From IMG/VR virus record IMGVR_UViG_3300008110_000139, positions 1 to 39,913 of that record: a DNA stretch of 39,913 nucleotides. One strand, 5' to 3'. How positions within the stretch are numbered: the first letter of the stretch is position 1; each line of letters opens with the position of its first letter. The position numbers were made by a program, and so were the translations under genes. A model generated the notes under the pieces. It ran no database searches. It had not been told where the DNA came from and saw only the letters and a list, made by a program, of their open reading frames with translations. This document shows positions 1 through 7,900 of this stretch, in pieces. The DNA comes from a virus.

Positions 1-28
1 TATAGCCTCTGACCTGCGGTTTTATATA

Positions 29-44
29 TGTGACTAACGTCACA
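29..44. repeat. Perfect inverted repeat TGTGAC-TAAC-GTCACA
   Basis: The 6-bp arms TGTGAC and GTCACA flank a TAAC spacer. The GTGAC/GTCAC half-sites recur as a 12-bp perfect palindrome at 39752-39763 near the other end of the window, so this may be a protein-binding site. The function is inferred; only the symmetry is seen. Confidence 0.6.
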
Positions 45-131
45 CGGCAAAAACGAGAAATGCGTTAAATTTCCTGCCTTATATATAGTAGGGGAGCAAA
101 GCGGGGTGCATAGGCTTTGCGACCCTACAAC

Positions 132-147
132 GGCCTCTAGCGAGGCC
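132..147 (+). other. Hairpin GGCCTC-TAGC-GAGGCC
   Basis: A perfect 6-bp stem with a four-base loop, followed at once by a CCTAGG palindrome (148-153). No T-tract follows, so it does not look like an intrinsic terminator. It could be part of a packaging site or a structured leader. Confidence 0.5.
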
Positions 148-191
148 CCTAGGCCGAGCGCTGACTTACCCCTCACTTCGCTGTGGCTCGT

Positions 192-208
192 TCGGGCGCT
201 AAGCCCGA
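192..208 (+). other. Hairpin TCGGGC-GCTAA-GCCCGA
   Basis: A perfect 6-bp stem with a five-base loop, about 110 bases before the terL start. There is no T-tract. It is the second GC-rich hairpin in the left-end region. Confidence 0.5.
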
Positions 209-249
209 TTGCTAGCGGCGCTTTTAGTTGGGTGTATTGTATTAGCTAG

Positions 250-278
250 GCAGCTAATGAAATTTCCAATGCAGCTAA
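250..278. repeat. Direct repeats GCAGCTAA with 21-bp period
   Basis: Identical octamers lie at 250-257 and 271-278, exactly 21 bp apart (about two helical turns), and a partial AGCTA copy lies just upstream (244-248). Equal-phase direct repeats next to terL resemble binding sites for a terminase DNA-recognition domain or a transcription factor. The repeats are seen; the role is inferred. Confidence 0.5.
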
Positions 279-320
279 ATAAAACGATTCCGGCCCGTCC
301 CCCATATTAAAGGAGATCAC

Positions 321-2180
321 GTGGCTGACAACAGTGCAGATATTGCCAAGAGAATTATTCTCAAAGCTGTCGCAGAAGGTATGACAGTTGAGCAGGCTAC
401 CGCCTCAGCCGGCAAATCTATCAAGACTTATGAGTACTACCGTCGCACAGACAAGGTCTTTGCAGACAAGGTAGATCGAACCAGACTCGGGCTCAAAGAC
501 AAGGTATTCGCCTCCGGCGATGTCCACGATATTGACTTTGCAGAGTTCCGCCAAAGATTCCTACACAGCCGTACCTTTGCTCACCAGCAAAATATTGTAG
601 ATGTAATCGAAGGCCGCGAACCCGGCTGGCTGCATCCTTCAATGAAGTTTGAAAAGGGTATGGCTAATAACCGTATCCTTATTAACATCCCGCCCAACCA
701 CGCCAAGTCAATGACTATTACCGTTGACTACGTCACCTGGCAGGTAGCACGCAATCCCAACTTCCGAGTCCTGATTGTCTCCCAGACCCAGCGTCTGGCA
801 GCTGACTTTCTCTACGCCATCAAGCAAAGACTGACACATCCAAACTATGAGGCACTACAGCAGGCTTACGCTGCTGGCGTAGGGTTTAACTCTAAGACCG
901 CATCCTGGCAAGCAACCCGCGTCACCTTTGGTGATGAGCTGAGAGAATCCTCAGAAAAGGATCCAAACATCGAAGCTGTAGGTATCGGTGGTCAGATCTA
1001 CGGTAAGCGTGCAGATATGATTATTGTAGATGACGCGGTGACTCTATCTAACGCCAATGACTTTGAGCGTCAGATCAAGTGGTTAACCCAGGACGTACGT
1101 TCTCGTCTTAACCCTACAGGTAAACTTATTATTATTGGAACTCGCGTAGCAAGTGTTGACTTGTACCGCGAGCTTCGCTCAGAGGATAGATACCCAGGTG
1201 GATTAGTCCCTTGGACCTATCTGGCTATGCCAGCCCTGCTTGAGACAGATGAAGACCCTGACAAGTGGGTAACGCTCTGGCCTAAGTCAGATGCTCCATT
1301 TGATGGACAAGAAGAAGCTGATAAAGACGAAGACGGCCTATACCCACGCTGGTCTGGTCGTAACCTTTACAACGAACGCCAAGCGATGGACACCAGCACT
1401 TGGGCGTTGGTCTATCAACAGCAAGATGTATCTGAGAATTCAGCTTTCGACCCAGTGTGCGTACGTGGTTCTATTGACGGTATGCGTAAAGCAGGTCCAT
1501 TAGTTGCAGGTAACCCTGGTCACCCACGTGACCTAGGTGGTTACTCCATTATCTGTGGACTAGATCCTGCGATGATTGGTGATACTGCAGCTATCTGTTA
1601 TGCGGTAGATCGCAATACCAACAAGAGGTACATCGTAGATGCTATTAAGATTACTAGACCGAGCCCTGCGGATATTCGTGACCTTATATTTAATTGGACT
1701 TCCCTATACGGCCCGTCTGAGTGGATTGTTGAACGTAATGCGTTCCAGTCTTTCCTTACGCAAGATGAGGGAATCCGCCAGCACTTGGCATCACGCGGAG
1801 TGCTACTGCGGGAACACCATACAGGTAACAACAAGTGGGACGCAGGCTTTGGTGTTGCGTCAATGTCAACTTTGTTTGGCACCAAGCAACACGACGGTAA
1901 ACACCACCGCGACAATCTTATCCATCTTCCATCAGATCAGACGGAAAATGTCAAGGCGTTAATCGAGCAGTTGATTACCTGGACACCTACTACTAAGGGT
2001 AAGACTGACTTAGTAATGGCGCTCTGGTTCTGCGAGATCCGAGCCCGTGAGATGCTCAACTACGGTCAGTACAACTCACACCATCTAAAGAATCCGTTTC
2101 TCACTAGCGCTGAAAAGCGCAAGCGAGTAGTAGTAAATATTGACCAGCTATTAGCAGATCAAAACAAACAGTTCATCTAA
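321..2180 (+). CDS. terL: Terminase large subunit with N-terminal HTH-like extension
   Basis: DNA-packaging motor ATPase and nuclease. The GTG start follows AAAGGAG at a good distance. About residues 10-60 look like a helix-turn-helix of the kind seen in small terminase subunits (motif around SAGKSIKTYEYYRRTD). A Walker A-like PPNHAKS sits at residues 124-130 and a Walker B IIVDD at 234-238. The C-terminal RNase H-like nuclease shows GLDPA (Asp415) and WIVER (Glu471). At 619 residues it is longer than many TerL proteins, which fits the extra N-terminal domain. No separate small subunit is visible nearby. The enzyme would act at the portal encoded by the gene at 2410. TerL identity is secure; the HTH assignment is by eye. 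Confidence 0.93.
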   Translation: MADNSADIAKRIILKAVAEGMTVEQATASAGKSIKTYEYYRRTDKVFADKVDRTRLGLKDKVFASGDVHDIDFAEFRQRFLHSRTFAHQQNIVDVIEGREPGWLHPSMKFEKGMANNRILINIPPNHAKSMTITVDYVTWQVARNPNFRVLIVSQTQRLAADFLYAIKQRLTHPNYEALQQAYAAGVGFNSKTASWQATRVTFGDELRESSEKDPNIEAVGIGGQIYGKRADMIIVDDAVTLSNANDFERQIKWLTQDVRSRLNPTGKLIIIGTRVASVDLYRELRSEDRYPGGLVPWTYLAMPALLETDEDPDKWVTLWPKSDAPFDGQEEADKDEDGLYPRWSGRNLYNERQAMDTSTWALVYQQQDVSENSAFDPVCVRGSIDGMRKAGPLVAGNPGHPRDLGGYSIICGLDPAMIGDTAAICYAVDRNTNKRYIVDAIKITRPSPADIRDLIFNWTSLYGPSEWIVERNAFQSFLTQDEGIRQHLASRGVLLREHHTGNNKWDAGFGVASMSTLFGTKQHDGKHHRDNLIHLPSDQTENVKALIEQLITWTPTTKGKTDLVMALWFCEIRAREMLNYGQYNSHHLKNPFLTSAEKRKRVVVNIDQLLADQNKQFI

Positions 2181-2190
2181 GGAGATAACA

Positions 2191-2256
2191 ATGGCAGTAA
2201 AGAAGCCTGGCAAGTGTCGTAAGTGCGGTAAATCAGACAAGATGTGTAAGTGCTAA
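2191..2256 (+). CDS. 21-residue cysteine-rich peptide
   Basis: ATG start preceded by AAGGAGATAACA. The product is Lys-rich with four cysteines arranged CRKC then CKC, suitable for binding one metal ion. Its stop overlaps the start of the next gene (TAATG), suggesting translational coupling. It resembles a reduced version of the cysteine-rich peptide at 15777. Function unknown. Its small size leaves some doubt, but the ribosome binding site, the coupling and the similar pair later in the genome support it. Confidence 0.6.
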   Translation: MAVKKPGKCRKCGKSDKMCKC

Positions 2257-2399
2257 TGGCTGCCAAGAAACTCACAGGACCAGAAGCTATCAAGGCAATC
2301 CAGAAGCGCACATCACCTTCTGGTGTTAAGAAAGCAGAAACTGGCGCTAAGAAAGCCATTGACAAGAAGTACCCAGGATTATATAAAAAGTCTAAGTAA
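2256..2399 (+). CDS. 47-residue Lys-rich basic peptide
   Basis: The start overlaps the preceding stop (TAATG). The product is very basic, with many KK pairs and little hydrophobic content, and ends YPGLYKKSK. It could bind DNA or act as a minor virion component. No family is recognised. Together with the Cys-rich peptide before it, it forms a Cys-rich plus Lys-rich pair like the one at 15777-16051. Confidence 0.6.
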   Translation: MAAKKLTGPEAIKAIQKRTSPSGVKKAETGAKKAIDKKYPGLYKKSK

Positions 2400-2409
2400 G
2401 GACAACTAA

Positions 2410-4155
2410 GTGTTAACACCAAAAGAAGTAAACGATAAGTTAGGTCGCTTGCAGACCAAATTCGCTGCACGCGATCAGCGTATGCGTGATGTTCTTTCGG
2501 TGCGTCAAGGAGATCTATCTAAGGTCTATCCTTCGATGTTTTCCGAAGACTACCCAAAGCCTTTGGTTGCAAACTTTATTGACGTCGCAGCTCGTGACCT
2601 AGCAGAAGCGATGGCACCACTGCCATCATTTAACTGCTCAGCAACTAATATGGTTTCAGATTCTGCTCGCAAAGCTGCAGATACTCGTACCCGCATTGCA
2701 AACTTTTACGTCTCCGTATCTGAACTACAACTTCAGATGTATGACGGTGCCGACTGGTACAACACCTACGGAATGGTTGCAGGTATGGTGGAGATGGATT
2801 ATGACTCCAACAATCCACGCATCCGCATACTTAATCCGTGGGGTCTGTACCCAGAGGTAGATCGCTTTGGTCGTGTCGTATCTGTAACACAGGTACTGTC
2901 AACTGATGCAGAAACTCTTTGTGCTCAGTATCCAGAGTTTGCTGATGCAATCTTGGCTAAGAATAACTACCAGCCAGGTAGCCCAGCAATTACTATGGTT
3001 CGCTACCACGACAAAGATCAAGACCTTATCTACTTGCCAGAGCGCAAGAACCTCACTCTTGTACGTACACCTAACCAGTTAGGTAAGTGTCTAGTAGTAC
3101 TAGCACAGCGCCCTTCCCTTGACGGTCAAGCACGTGGTCAGTATGACGATGTCTTGGCAGTCCAGCTCGCTCGTGCTCGCTTTGCAATCCTTCAGATTCA
3201 GGCTGCAGAAAAATCTATCCAAGCACCTATTGCTATCCCACAGGATGTGCAAGAGTTGGCACTTGGTCCAGATTCAATTATGCGTTCTTCTCAGCCACAG
3301 AACATCCGTCGTGTAGGCTTAGATCTACCACCAGGAGTCTTTACAGAGTCAGGAGTGCTAGAGCGTGAACTACGGCTTGGGGCTCGTTACCCTGAAACCA
3401 GATCCGGAAATACCAGTGCAAGTGTTATTACTGGTCGTGGTGTACAGGAGTTGCAAGCTGGTTTTGATACTCAAATCAAATCAGCTCAAGCCCAATTCGC
3501 TAGAATGTTCAGTGATCTTATTGGGCTCTGTTTTGAAGTAGATGAAAAATTATTCTATAACGTACAAAAGACAATCAAGGGTTCAGAAGATGGAACACCT
3601 TATGTTCTCAAGTACACACCATCTCGTGACATTAAGGGCGAGTACGGTGTAGATGTTCGCTACGGCATTATGTCTGGTATGGATCCATCACGTGCAATCA
3701 TTGCATTGCTACAGATGCGTTCAGACAAGTTGGTTTCACGCGACTATGTTCGTCGTGAAATTCCAATGGACTTAAATGTTACTCAGGAGGAACAGCGTGT
3801 TGACATTGAAGAAATGCGCGACTCTTTGCGTGTTGCTGTTGCACAGTATGCTCAGGCGATACCGGCTCTGGCAGCGCAAGGTCAAGATCCATCTCTTATC
3901 GTTACACGTATTGCAGAAGTTATTAAGGGCCGTCAAAAGGGACTAGCTCTTGAGACTATTGTAGAAAAAGCATTCGCTCCAGAACCACCACCAGAGGCAC
4001 CAATGTTGCCAGGTGGACCTCAGCTTCCAGCGGCAGGTGCGGCCACCGCCCCAGCCTCAGCGCAACCTCCACAAGAACAAGGTGGAATGGCCCCTGCTGC
4101 TGGTCAAAAACCCGATATAGCGACACTACTAGCCGGTATCACCGGCGCAGCGTAA
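2410..4155 (+). CDS. Portal protein
   Basis: Forms the dodecameric ring at the capsid vertex through which DNA is packaged and ejected. The GTG start lies 7 bases after AAGGA. The 581-residue length, the position right after terL, and the central region with YDGADWYNTYGMVAGMVEMD followed by NPWGLYPEVDR match phage portals. The C-terminus is a Pro/Ala/Gln-rich disordered tail, common for portals that contact scaffold or internal proteins. The call rests on gene order and general sequence character rather than a catalytic motif. Confidence 0.85.
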   Translation: MLTPKEVNDKLGRLQTKFAARDQRMRDVLSVRQGDLSKVYPSMFSEDYPKPLVANFIDVAARDLAEAMAPLPSFNCSATNMVSDSARKAADTRTRIANFYVSVSELQLQMYDGADWYNTYGMVAGMVEMDYDSNNPRIRILNPWGLYPEVDRFGRVVSVTQVLSTDAETLCAQYPEFADAILAKNNYQPGSPAITMVRYHDKDQDLIYLPERKNLTLVRTPNQLGKCLVVLAQRPSLDGQARGQYDDVLAVQLARARFAILQIQAAEKSIQAPIAIPQDVQELALGPDSIMRSSQPQNIRRVGLDLPPGVFTESGVLERELRLGARYPETRSGNTSASVITGRGVQELQAGFDTQIKSAQAQFARMFSDLIGLCFEVDEKLFYNVQKTIKGSEDGTPYVLKYTPSRDIKGEYGVDVRYGIMSGMDPSRAIIALLQMRSDKLVSRDYVRREIPMDLNVTQEEQRVDIEEMRDSLRVAVAQYAQAIPALAAQGQDPSLIVTRIAEVIKGRQKGLALETIVEKAFAPEPPPEAPMLPGGPQLPAAGAATAPASAQPPQEQGGMAPAAGQKPDIATLLAGITGAA

Positions 4156-4172
4156 CCGAAGGAGGTGCACAT

Positions 4173-4301
4173 ATGAACAAGGGATCACACGCTCCAGCTC
4201 CAGTACAACCAATCAAGGTTGATACAAAGGCAGGATCAGTTAAGGGCGGTAAAGTTGACTTCGGTTATGCCGGAACAGCTCGCAAAGGCAAGAAGGCTTA
4301 A
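4173..4301 (+). CDS. 42-residue basic peptide
   Basis: ATG preceded by the strong site GGAGG at 4161-4165. The product is Lys/Gly-rich (ends TARKGKKA) and lacks hydrophobic segments. No family recognised. It lies between portal and a hairpin with a T-tract (4311-4374), so it would be the last gene of the terL-portal transcript if that hairpin terminates. Confidence 0.6.
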   Translation: MNKGSHAPAPVQPIKVDTKAGSVKGGKVDFGYAGTARKGKKA

Positions 4302-4310
4302 TTACTGAAA

Positions 4311-4374
4311 GGTGTACAGGGTGTTGAACGATAACGATAGGATTCCGCGCCCTGTACGCCGGACGGATTTTTTA
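4311..4374 (+). terminator. Long hairpin with T-tract (terminator or attenuator)
   Basis: Bases 4311-4321 pair with 4350-4360 over 11 bp (one G-T), and the helix can extend inwards by three weaker pairs (4322-4324 with 4347-4349). Six bases later comes a run ATTTTTT. The loop is long (over 20 bases) for a textbook terminator, so it may only reduce transcription. It separates the terL-portal genes from the internal-protein block. Confidence 0.5.
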
Positions 4375-4425
4375 GTAATAGTACTTGGGTTTTTCTATAA
4401 CCTAACACAGTGCATAGAGACATTT

Positions 4426-4536
4426 ATGTCTGAGATTTATGAACTATCAATTTATCACGCCAATCACAAAACCAAAGTCAATAAGGCTTGGGAAGATATG
4501 GCACAAGATTTAGAGACTTTAGAGGAGGACAAATGA
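4426..4536 (+). CDS. 36-residue acidic peptide
   Basis: I chose the ATG at 4426 because the in-frame GTG at 4312 would place the hairpin at 4311-4374 inside the gene. The stop overlaps the next start (ATGA), which supports translation here. The product is a short, acidic, probably helical peptide ending in LEEDK. No recognisable family; the ribosome binding site for this start is weak. Confidence 0.4.
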   Translation: MSEIYELSIYHANHKTKVNKAWEDMAQDLETLEEDK

Positions 4537-4943
4537 CAACTGCGCCAATGAACCCATTAGCAGGTGCATCAGGTCCTGGCAAGTATTCAGTACGTTCAGA
4601 TAAGTTACCAATGGGTTCTACTTCATACGGTGAAGGTGTTGAGACTCAAGCTCTTAAGCAGGGTGCTCCACTTGCACAATCTCAAGATGTACGTCCAGCA
4701 CGTGGTGGAGATGTACGTGAAGCTGCTATGCAGGCTTCAGTAACGCCGTTATACGCACCAACACAACGTCCAGATGAACCAGTAACTGCAGGTATTGCAA
4801 TGGGCGCAGGTCCTGGACCAGAGGTTTTAGGTAATCCACAAGCTAAAGAATCGCTTTCACAGATTCTTTCAAAGATGCTTCCATACGACACCAATGGTGA
4901 GATCACCGCTTTGTATGAGCAGGCACTATCCAGAGGACTTTAA
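4533..4943 (+). CDS. Putative virion protein, 136 aa
   Basis: ATG at 4533 with GAGGAGG at 4522-4528, preferred over the earlier in-frame start at 4488. The N-terminal two thirds are Gly/Pro/Ala-rich and look disordered (GPGKYSVRSDKLPMGSTSYG). The C-terminus is a short helical region (KESLSQILSKMLPYDTNGEI). The gene is coupled to its neighbours by a 4-base overlap before and a 1-base overlap after. It probably belongs to the internal or portal-associated virion proteins that follow; the exact role is unknown. Confidence 0.65.
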   Translation: MTTAPMNPLAGASGPGKYSVRSDKLPMGSTSYGEGVETQALKQGAPLAQSQDVRPARGGDVREAAMQASVTPLYAPTQRPDEPVTAGIAMGAGPGPEVLGNPQAKESLSQILSKMLPYDTNGEITALYEQALSRGL

Positions 4944-7900
4944 TGGCACAGAATATCAATAAAGGTAATCTGTATCAGGCTGCAAAGCAGTCAAATCTTA
5001 ATCCTGCTCAGATGAATCAAATCAATTCATTAGCGGATATGTATTCAACACACACGACTTTATCAAACCTGCCTGCACAAGTTGCATCATACGAGTTTAA
5101 TCAACTCGATACTGACAAGCAGAAGAAGATGGCAGAGTTCTTTGGCCAAAATGATGAGACACCTAACCGTGGCATCATTGGTCAAGCTGCATATATTATT
5201 TCACGTCCAGTTGTAGAACCTATCAAGGCTATCTTTAACGCTGCTAACTGGGCATCAGATCAGGTCACTCGTGCTTACCGCACAGGTGCTATTGCAGTTG
5301 CAGAAAAAGAAGATCTTGCAGATGCTTGGAAGAAGTCAGGCGCAAACGGTGAGATGGTCTTTAACGACAACCGCATCAAGAAGGCTATTCAAACATACGG
5401 TGCAAACCGTGTTGCTGTAGCACAAAAGATTTCAGCCGGTATCCCACTAGACCAGATTGTTGCAGAAGCTCAGAACGAAGAGCAGAAGCAGATTGCATTT
5501 GCAGTTGGTAGCAAAGAAGGCGACAAGTTAACTGAAGAGGCTATTGCTAAAGTCAATGCCGCTAAGTATTCACCTGGTCGTCAACTAGCAAACCTTTTCC
5601 TTACTGAAGATATGGAAGGCAAGAGCGGTCTTTATACTTGGATCTCAGGTACCGCAGATGCAGCATTCCGTATCCGTACAGATCCAACTATCTTTCTTGG
5701 TAAAGCACGCAAGGCATACGTTGCCTCTAAGTATGCTTTGACTAAGACAATCGGTACTGCAGAAAAAGTAGACAATGCTTTTGCTAATCCAAACATTGCT
5801 AACTTTTGGACCGAGTACACCAAGTCACTAGATGAACTTGCCAAGGCTCGTGTCAACAAAGAGCAGATTAAAGTTGGAGAGACAATTGGACGCCTTGAGC
5901 GCCTTGCTCCAGGATTCCGTGAGAACGGTGTAGACAGCGCTCTTATTAAGTTTGCTAATGAAGACTTCGGTGGCATCATTGATGTCAATACAGCCAAGGC
6001 TTTCTTATCTAACGCTGAGCGAGTAGAGCCTTTGTTCTACGGACAAGCAGGATTCCAGATCAAGGTAATGCCACGCCTGAGTGAGTTCCGTCGCAAGCGT
6101 GTAGATTTCTACACCAAGGGCGAGCGAGTCTTTAATCTTAACCAAGACGGTACAGACTTTGTACGTAACATTGTTTTCGATGATGCAGATGGCCGTGGAA
6201 TTACTGAAGCACAGGCTGCTCTTGAGTCTTTAATCGGACGCGAAGGCGAGACTGCTATTGAAGCAGGACGTCGCACAGCAGAGCGTATCAAGGCTGGCCT
6301 TTCAGATGAAAGACTTAAGCGCTTTTCAGTATTTGGTATTAACCAAAAGCTAGATAAGGTTGCACGTAAGTTCTCACTAATGCCAGATATGGCAGAGCTT
6401 GGTAACTTTACATCAGAAAAGTCTGTTATTGCTTTCCAGCGCTATGCAACTTTGGCATACGGACGCTTTTCTGCACGCACGCTAGCAGATGCTTACGCAA
6501 CAGCTAATATCGGTCAGCGTCGTGAGATGTTTATTGGTCTGCAATCTGCAGTCGGTGAACTACGTGGATTACGTGGTGTAGCCGGTGGTCGCAAGTTACT
6601 TGACTCAATCGGTGCAGTAGGCCGTGAGGCTCAATACACCAACCGTGTATTTGATGCAGATAACCTAGATGGAAAGATTCCATCACAGGTAGATGGCTTT
6701 GACTCAGCAGCGTACGTATTCCAGCTCAATGATCGTATGTCTTTCATTACTCCAAAGCAACTAGACCAGTTCGCAGCACGCGATGGTTTCATTGGCAAAC
6801 TCTGGGGATTCCAATACGGTAAGGCAGCAGATGATGCTGTTAGCACATTCGTTACCGGTACTTTGGTTGGCCCACGTTTCCCAATCCGTAATGCTTTAGA
6901 AGATTACATTTTCTACCTAGCAAACGGTAACGGTGTTATCAAGTCAGGTATGAAGGTAGCAAAAGCACGTAGACTTGCTACAGATATCCGTACAGCATCA
7001 GATGAACTGACACTTGGTATTGTCAATCGCTACGGAAAAGCAGCAGACAAAGAAAAGATCCTTGCAAAGTTTGATGATGTCAAGAATAACATCAAGCGTG
7101 AGATGGTAGATGGCCAAGAGGTTATCATCCAAGATGCTTACAGCACACCAGCACAGCGCGAACTAGCCAAGCGTAAGATTATGGCTGAGGTTCTACTACG
7201 CGATAAGTTTAATGACGCACAAGTAGGCGCGTTTGGTGATGACTTTGACCAGTTTGCCTACGAGTTTGCTATGCACGGTGACTTCGAGAACCTGCTTCGT
7301 GCAGCATCTGAAGGTGCATACAATATGAACGCGGGCAATGACTTCTTTTCACGTGCAAAGCGTGTATCTCGCAAGCAAGGTAGGGTCGTAGACTTTACTA
7401 TTGACGGTGAAGAGTACGCTCGCCAGTACGGATCTTTCGTAACGCTGTCACCACTGGACCAAGAAGGTAAGTTAGCTTGGGCATTCCAGATTGTTGGTAA
7501 AGGTAACGACGAAATTGGCTCAGAAGGCCTTAAGTTGCTTAAGACTTACGGGGATAACCGCAAAGATTTCATCAATGCTCTATCAAAGTACATTGATTCA
7601 GAGGACATTGCTAAGTTAAAGCCTAGGTTTGACCGTTATGTTGATGAATCATACACATCTACACAGCACGCAGCTGTTATCTATGATGATCTTAGAGCTA
7701 TGCTCAGCACAGCAGATGGTTCTATCAACAAAGATCTGCTTAATAAGATAGTTGTTGCAGGCGAAGACGGTGCACTTAAGATCAATCTTAAAGATTTTAA
7801 TACTTCTTGGCTACCAACAGATGCAAAGATGCTACCTAAGTCCATCACTGGACCACGTTTCATCCCAGCAACGCAGTCACAGAACATTATCTCTGACATT

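Larger units (their letters stand above)
1..320. other. Left-end non-coding region before terL
   Basis: No convincing gene lies here. The stretch holds two TATATA-rich patches (about 21-29 and 80-88), an inverted repeat at 29-44, two perfect GC-rich hairpins at 132-147 and 192-208, and a direct repeat pair at 250-257 and 271-278. The terL ribosome binding site ends it. By position it is a candidate for the packaging recognition site, a late promoter or a regulatory leader. I could not identify a confident -35/-10 pair. Confidence 0.6.

Noticed and set aside
4314-4367. Pseudoknot between the 4311 hairpin loop (TCCG) and CGGA downstream
   Set aside because: Only four pairs and a three-base loop would have to span a stem of 11 or more bp, which is geometrically impossible.
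4312-4425. GTG start extending the 36-residue peptide to 74 residues
   Set aside because: It would place a strong hairpin and T-tract inside the coding sequence and gives an unlikely N-terminus; ATG 4426 is kept.
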